A stretch of 64,000 bases of DNA from contig JAEDCY010000006.1 in assembly GCA_016293915.1 (NCBI GenBank), positions 21,008-85,007 on the forward strand, written 5' to 3'. The translations under genes and the position numbers were made by a program. The number at the start of each line of letters is the position of its first letter. Within the stretch, counting starts at the first letter, position 1. Below are positions 61,553 through 64,000 of the stretch, in pieces. Below the pieces are notes generated by a model that saw only the letters and a list, made by a program, of their open reading frames with translations, searched no databases and was not told where the DNA came from. The DNA comes from Treponema sp. (lineage in GTDB: Bacteria > Spirochaetota > Spirochaetia > Treponematales > Treponemataceae).

Positions 61553-61558
61553 ATTATA
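61553..61558 (-). promoter_or_regulatory. Extended -10 TGTTATAAT of the hemerythrin gene
   Basis: Ends 6 nt before the ATG at 61546. Confidence 0.55.
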
Positions 61559-61590
61559 ACACAAAAAATTACCATAAGCCATAATTTTCT

Positions 61591-62157
61591 CTAAGACATT
61601 GCAACCTCTTCTGATTTTGCACTGCAGCAATCAGTTAAAACTGTAACTTCGTAAGCATGGCTCATTGCATCAGAAAGTTCATTTTGATATCCTTTTCCAT
61701 CATATCGTTCGTGATGTTGCCATGCAATGTTTGCTGCAAGTCTCATTACTTCTCCAGGAGAATTTTCCTGTAATGCCAATACAGATTAATGATATTGCAA
61801 TTAATTCAATCACACGAGGTATGATTCCATATATTAACACTCCTTGCAGAGTATCAAGCGGTTCATCTAGCATAATAATTACATGATACGAAAGAATCGA
61901 ATACATAATTCCTGCCATTATCACCAGAAGTGTCAAAACCATATATCTGATTTTTTGAAATGCATATTCAAAATTTCAAAAAAGAACGTCGGTGTCATCA
62001 ATATGATAGAAACCACTATCAAAGTTGGATACATAGCAGGTGAAATATTAAAAACATGGATAACGTTCAGCATCATTACAATCAAAATAAGTCCTGTTAT
62101 AGCTATGCAGATTCCAGAAATCCGCCGGTCTGAATCTTTTTCAAAATCCAATAGCAT
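61591..62157 (-). pseudogene. Broken membrane-sensor / HD-GYP gene
   Basis: Three minus-strand pieces in different frames. The first (from 62157, FEKDSDRRISGICIAITGL) and second (to 61700, MVLTLLVIMAGIMYSILSYH) are membrane helices joined by a frameshift near 61940. The third (61591-61779) includes AANIAWQHHERYDGKGY, which is the HHE.DG.GYP part of an HD-GYP cyclic-di-GMP phosphodiesterase. Whether all three came from one gene is an inference from order and strand. Confidence 0.5.
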
Positions 62158-62430
62158 TTTAGTAGCAAAATTATAAAATCATATATTCCTAACAGGGTAT
62201 TGGAATGGGAGTGTGACACAATTCCTTTTTTTGTATATTTAAGTAAAATATATATGATGAAGTAAGTTTCGCTATATTTACATATGTTGATGTGTTATGA
62301 TGTTTTGATTTGGGAATATGAAGACTATAGAGTAAGTCATTTCCTATACTATCATAATTAGTGTAATAGTCAGAGCGATATTGTTTTGATAATACAATGC
62401 AAAGAAAATGAAAACAGGAGAGAACAAAAA

Positions 62431-62898
62431 ATGAATGTAAAATGCCAATCATTTTTGAATAATGAAATGATTCCTAAGAAGTTTACTGGATATGGCGAAG
62501 ATATTTCACCTGAATTCATAATTGAAGATATTCCAGAGGGTACAGTATCTTTTGCAATTATTCTTGACGATTTGGATGTACCTTTGAAGAAAAATTACAA
62601 TCATTGGATTGTTTGGAATATTCCAAAGATGGAGATAATACCTGGAGGATTACCTAAGGGAGGTATTATTAATAAGCCAATAACTGCCTGTCAGGGAAAT
62701 GCATGGGGAAAACAGTGTTATCGAGGACCAAAGCCACCTTTCTTTATGAAGAAGGCACATAGATATGTTTTTTATGTGTATGCTTTGGATACAAAACTTG
62801 CACTCGACATCAATTCTAAGAAGAATAAGCTCATTGCTGCTATGAGTGGACATATATTGGCAGAAGCTAATCTTATGGGATTATATAAAAATAGTTAA
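62431..62898 (+). CDS. YbhB/YbcL family (PEBP/Raf kinase inhibitor-like) protein
   Basis: 155 residues from the ATG at 62431, which follows AGGAG. The PEBP pocket motifs are present: FAIILDDLDVP, HWIVWNIPKM and YRGPKPP, and the ending LAEANLMGLY is typical. Bacterial members bind small anionic ligands, but their role is unclear. Base composition and the pseudogenes on both sides suggest an accessory location. Confidence 0.88.
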   Translation: MNVKCQSFLNNEMIPKKFTGYGEDISPEFIIEDIPEGTVSFAIILDDLDVPLKKNYNHWIVWNIPKMEIIPGGLPKGGIINKPITACQGNAWGKQCYRGPKPPFFMKKAHRYVFYVYALDTKLALDINSKKNKLIAAMSGHILAEANLMGLYKNS

Positions 62899-62964
62899 GA
62901 AAATATGATTGTTTTGATTATACGGTCTAAATAAAATTCTAATTTAACTGTGAAGGGAAATAAA

Positions 62965-63270
62965 ATGAATTATAAAGTAATAGATAGGTCCAATTTCGAG
63001 TTTTTATAATTTATACAAGAGTGGTAAAAATAAACGGAACGTAGCCGACGTTCTGACAAAAAATTGCTTGCAACTTGTTGCACTCGCAATATTTTTGGCA
63101 GGTTTTCGGCGAAAGTGCAGTTATTTTTACCATAATGATTTATTGAATTTGAAAACTCGATATTCGCCCTAATAGATAAAGAAACATATTACAGAAAAGG
63201 AGTTTATGAACATTTTACACAGGATTGCAAATGTTAAACTTCTATAACTGCAAGAATAGATGTTTCTGAA
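62965..63270 (+). pseudogene. Chloramphenicol-acetyltransferase-like gene, interrupted
   Basis: AAGGGA precedes an ATG that reads MNYKVID, then stops inside an inserted element. After the element the frame resumes at 63179 as KETYYRKGVYEHFTQDCKC, a stop (TAA in place of an expected serine codon), then TSITARIDVSEF. This matches the N-terminus of CatA-type acetyltransferases. After that no family sequence is seen, so the rest is lost. Confidence 0.6.
62978..63178. mobile_element. 183-bp MITE with 9-bp target duplication
   Basis: TAATAGATA occurs at 62978-62986 and again at 63170-63178. Between them lies an element whose ends are inverted repeats: GGTCCAATTTCGAGTTTT at the left and GGGCGAATATCGAGTTTT read inward from the right (15 of 18 matching). 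A second inner inverted repeat (TGGTAAAAATAA at 63021, TTATTTTTACCA at 63121) and central hairpins make it an imperfect palindrome. No transposase is encoded. Confidence 0.75.
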
Positions 63271-63387
63271 TTTCAAATATCCACCATTTTAATTCTGGTG
63301 GAAATGGAAAATCCTGAGCGAAAAGATTAATATTTAAAACCCAATTAATAATATTATAAAAAGTTTTTTCATATATTTTTCTAAAAA

Positions 63388-63525
63388 GGGCAGGCCAGTG
63401 CGCCTGTCGTCATAACAATGGGTTGTACCGCAGCGGGCTCGACCCGCTGTCGGCTACGAACCTCTTGAAAATCATTAAGGCCCCAGGCTTATCATGCTAA
63501 GATAGATAAGTCCATCAGGGCACAA
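63388..63525 (+). ncRNA. Candidate IS110 bridge RNA
   Basis: The GC-rich non-coding stretch in front of the IS110 gene can fold into three consecutive stem-loops. These are 63389-63408 (GGCAGG/CCTGTC), 63421-63462 (GGTT...CAGCGGG-ctcga-CCCGCTG...AACC with internal loops) and 63480-63521 (GCCC...GGCTTATC / GATAAGTCC...GGGC with a large loop). IS110 elements encode a bridge RNA in this position. The sequence limits and loop functions are inferred. Confidence 0.45.
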
Positions 63526-63555
63526 TATCCTAATTAATTCTAAAGGGGGACCTTA

Positions 63556-64000
63556 ATGAGATTCTATAAGAACCAGCATCAATTTTACATTGGTATCGAC
63601 CTTCACGCAAGAACCGCTCCATAAATGTCGCGAGCAATTTTGTTGAAAAGCCTAAAAAATGCATTGCATTTTTTTTAACGGCTTTTTTATAAGAGCATGT
63701 ACATCTGTGTCATCAACAACAGCGGAGAAACTGTATTCCACAAAAACATGGAATGTTCCAGAGATAATCTGGAGCTTGTGACCAATACTTTTGGAAAAGA
63801 CATTGTAGTCGGCGTTGAATGCATCTTCACCTGGTACTGGGTTGCAGATTTCTGTGCGGAACAGGGAATCGATTTTGCACTGGGGCATGCCTATTACATG
63901 AAGTCAATTCACGGAGGAAAAACAAAAAGCGATAAAATCGATTCGGAGAAAATTGCAAACATGCTTCGCGGAGGAATGTTCCCGATTGCATATGCCTATC
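63556..64000 (+). pseudogene. IS110-family transposase, interrupted and cut by the window end
   Basis: AAGGGGGA leads to an ATG giving MRFYKNQHQFYIGIDLHART, with the first catalytic Asp of the DEDD motif in GIDLHA. At codon 21 an 81-bp insert brings in-frame stops. From 63697 the same frame resumes with MYICVINNSGETVFHKNM, then VVGVECIFTWYWVADFCAEQG with the Glu, and SIHGGKTKSDKIDSEKIA with the next Asp. The rest lies beyond the window. These enzymes are RuvC-like recombinases guided by a bridge RNA. This copy is probably inactive unless the insert is bypassed. Confidence 0.85.
63616..63696. repeat. 81-bp palindromic insert in the IS110 gene
   Basis: GCTCCATAAA at the left and TTTATAAGAGC at the right are near inverted repeats. 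The centre is GCCTAAAAAATGC-attGCATTTTTTTTAACGGC. In reverse it shares the CGTTAAAAA...TTTTTTAGGC core with the RE-B repeats at 19902 and 25673. Removing exactly 81 bp restores the transposase frame. Confidence 0.75.

Noticed and set aside
61883..62176. A 97-codon plus-strand frame over the membrane pseudogene
   Set aside because: The minus strand gives recognisable membrane helices in two frames; the plus-strand frame is their shadow.
1..64000. CRISPR array
   Set aside because: The repeats are palindromic and scattered or paired; none shows regular 25-40 bp repeats with equal spacers, and no cas gene is present.

Overview
The window looks like chromosomal DNA of a spirochaete, most likely a Treponema (host-associated or rumen/termite type). 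Signs of this are a FlaB-type periplasmic flagellin behind a sigma-28-like promoter, a bacterial XPB helicase with its partner gene, a large TPR/acidic protein, a type III glutamine synthetase, moderate-to-low GC, and many small palindromic repeats between genes. The genus is an inference from gene content; no rRNA is present.

Layout. 1-9.3 kb: 3' part of murJ, an M24 aminopeptidase, a TPR protein, an exported LamG/FN3 protein and uvrC. 9.5-17.1 kb: LacI regulator and PTS-IIC-like permease, then a run of XPB helicase, partner protein, histidine phosphatase and Sua5/YrdC. 17.1-28.6 kb: accessory genes (DUF763, EamA, WYL regulator, SAP/DUF6434, ABC-F, MATE, GyrI-like, DUF3781, a broken VapC, cardiolipin synthase, radical SAM). 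28.6-34 kb: a minus-strand set of glycoside-hydrolase-like protein, Ppx/GppA-HD and polyphosphate kinase. 34-46.3 kb: comM, tRNA-Leu, recQ, an AAA+ sigma-54-type protein, WecG-type transferase, rsmE, an S41 protease, a MinD-like ATPase, lgt and nnr. 46.4-60.6 kb: glnN, a GH5 enzyme, purD, a chemotaxis receptor, flaB, a STAS protein and the recR-ybaB-dnaX operon. 60.6-64 kb: a decaying accessory region with an IS982-like remnant, bacteriohemerythrin, broken membrane/HD-GYP pieces, a PEBP protein, a CAT-like pseudogene split by a 183-bp MITE, and the left end of an IS110 element.

Three themes stand out. First, a WYL-domain regulator (20013-20939) appears to control a local regulon: the palindrome ATATGACA-N6-TGTCATAT lies at the same distance from the -10 box in front of three other transcription units (SAP/DUF6434; GyrI-like plus DUF3781; radical SAM). 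Its own operator has been split by a small repeat. Second, about a dozen genes have a -10 box (often TGnTATAAT) ending only 6-8 nt before the start codon. They must be transcribed as leaderless mRNAs, while their neighbours use ordinary Shine-Dalgarno sites. Third, several families of short hairpin elements have spread into intergenic DNA, operators and coding sequences (murJ, dnaX, the DUF763 gene, a CAT-like gene and an IS110 transposase). The IS110 element keeps a structured 5' non-coding region that fits a bridge RNA, but its transposase frame is broken by an 81-bp palindrome.
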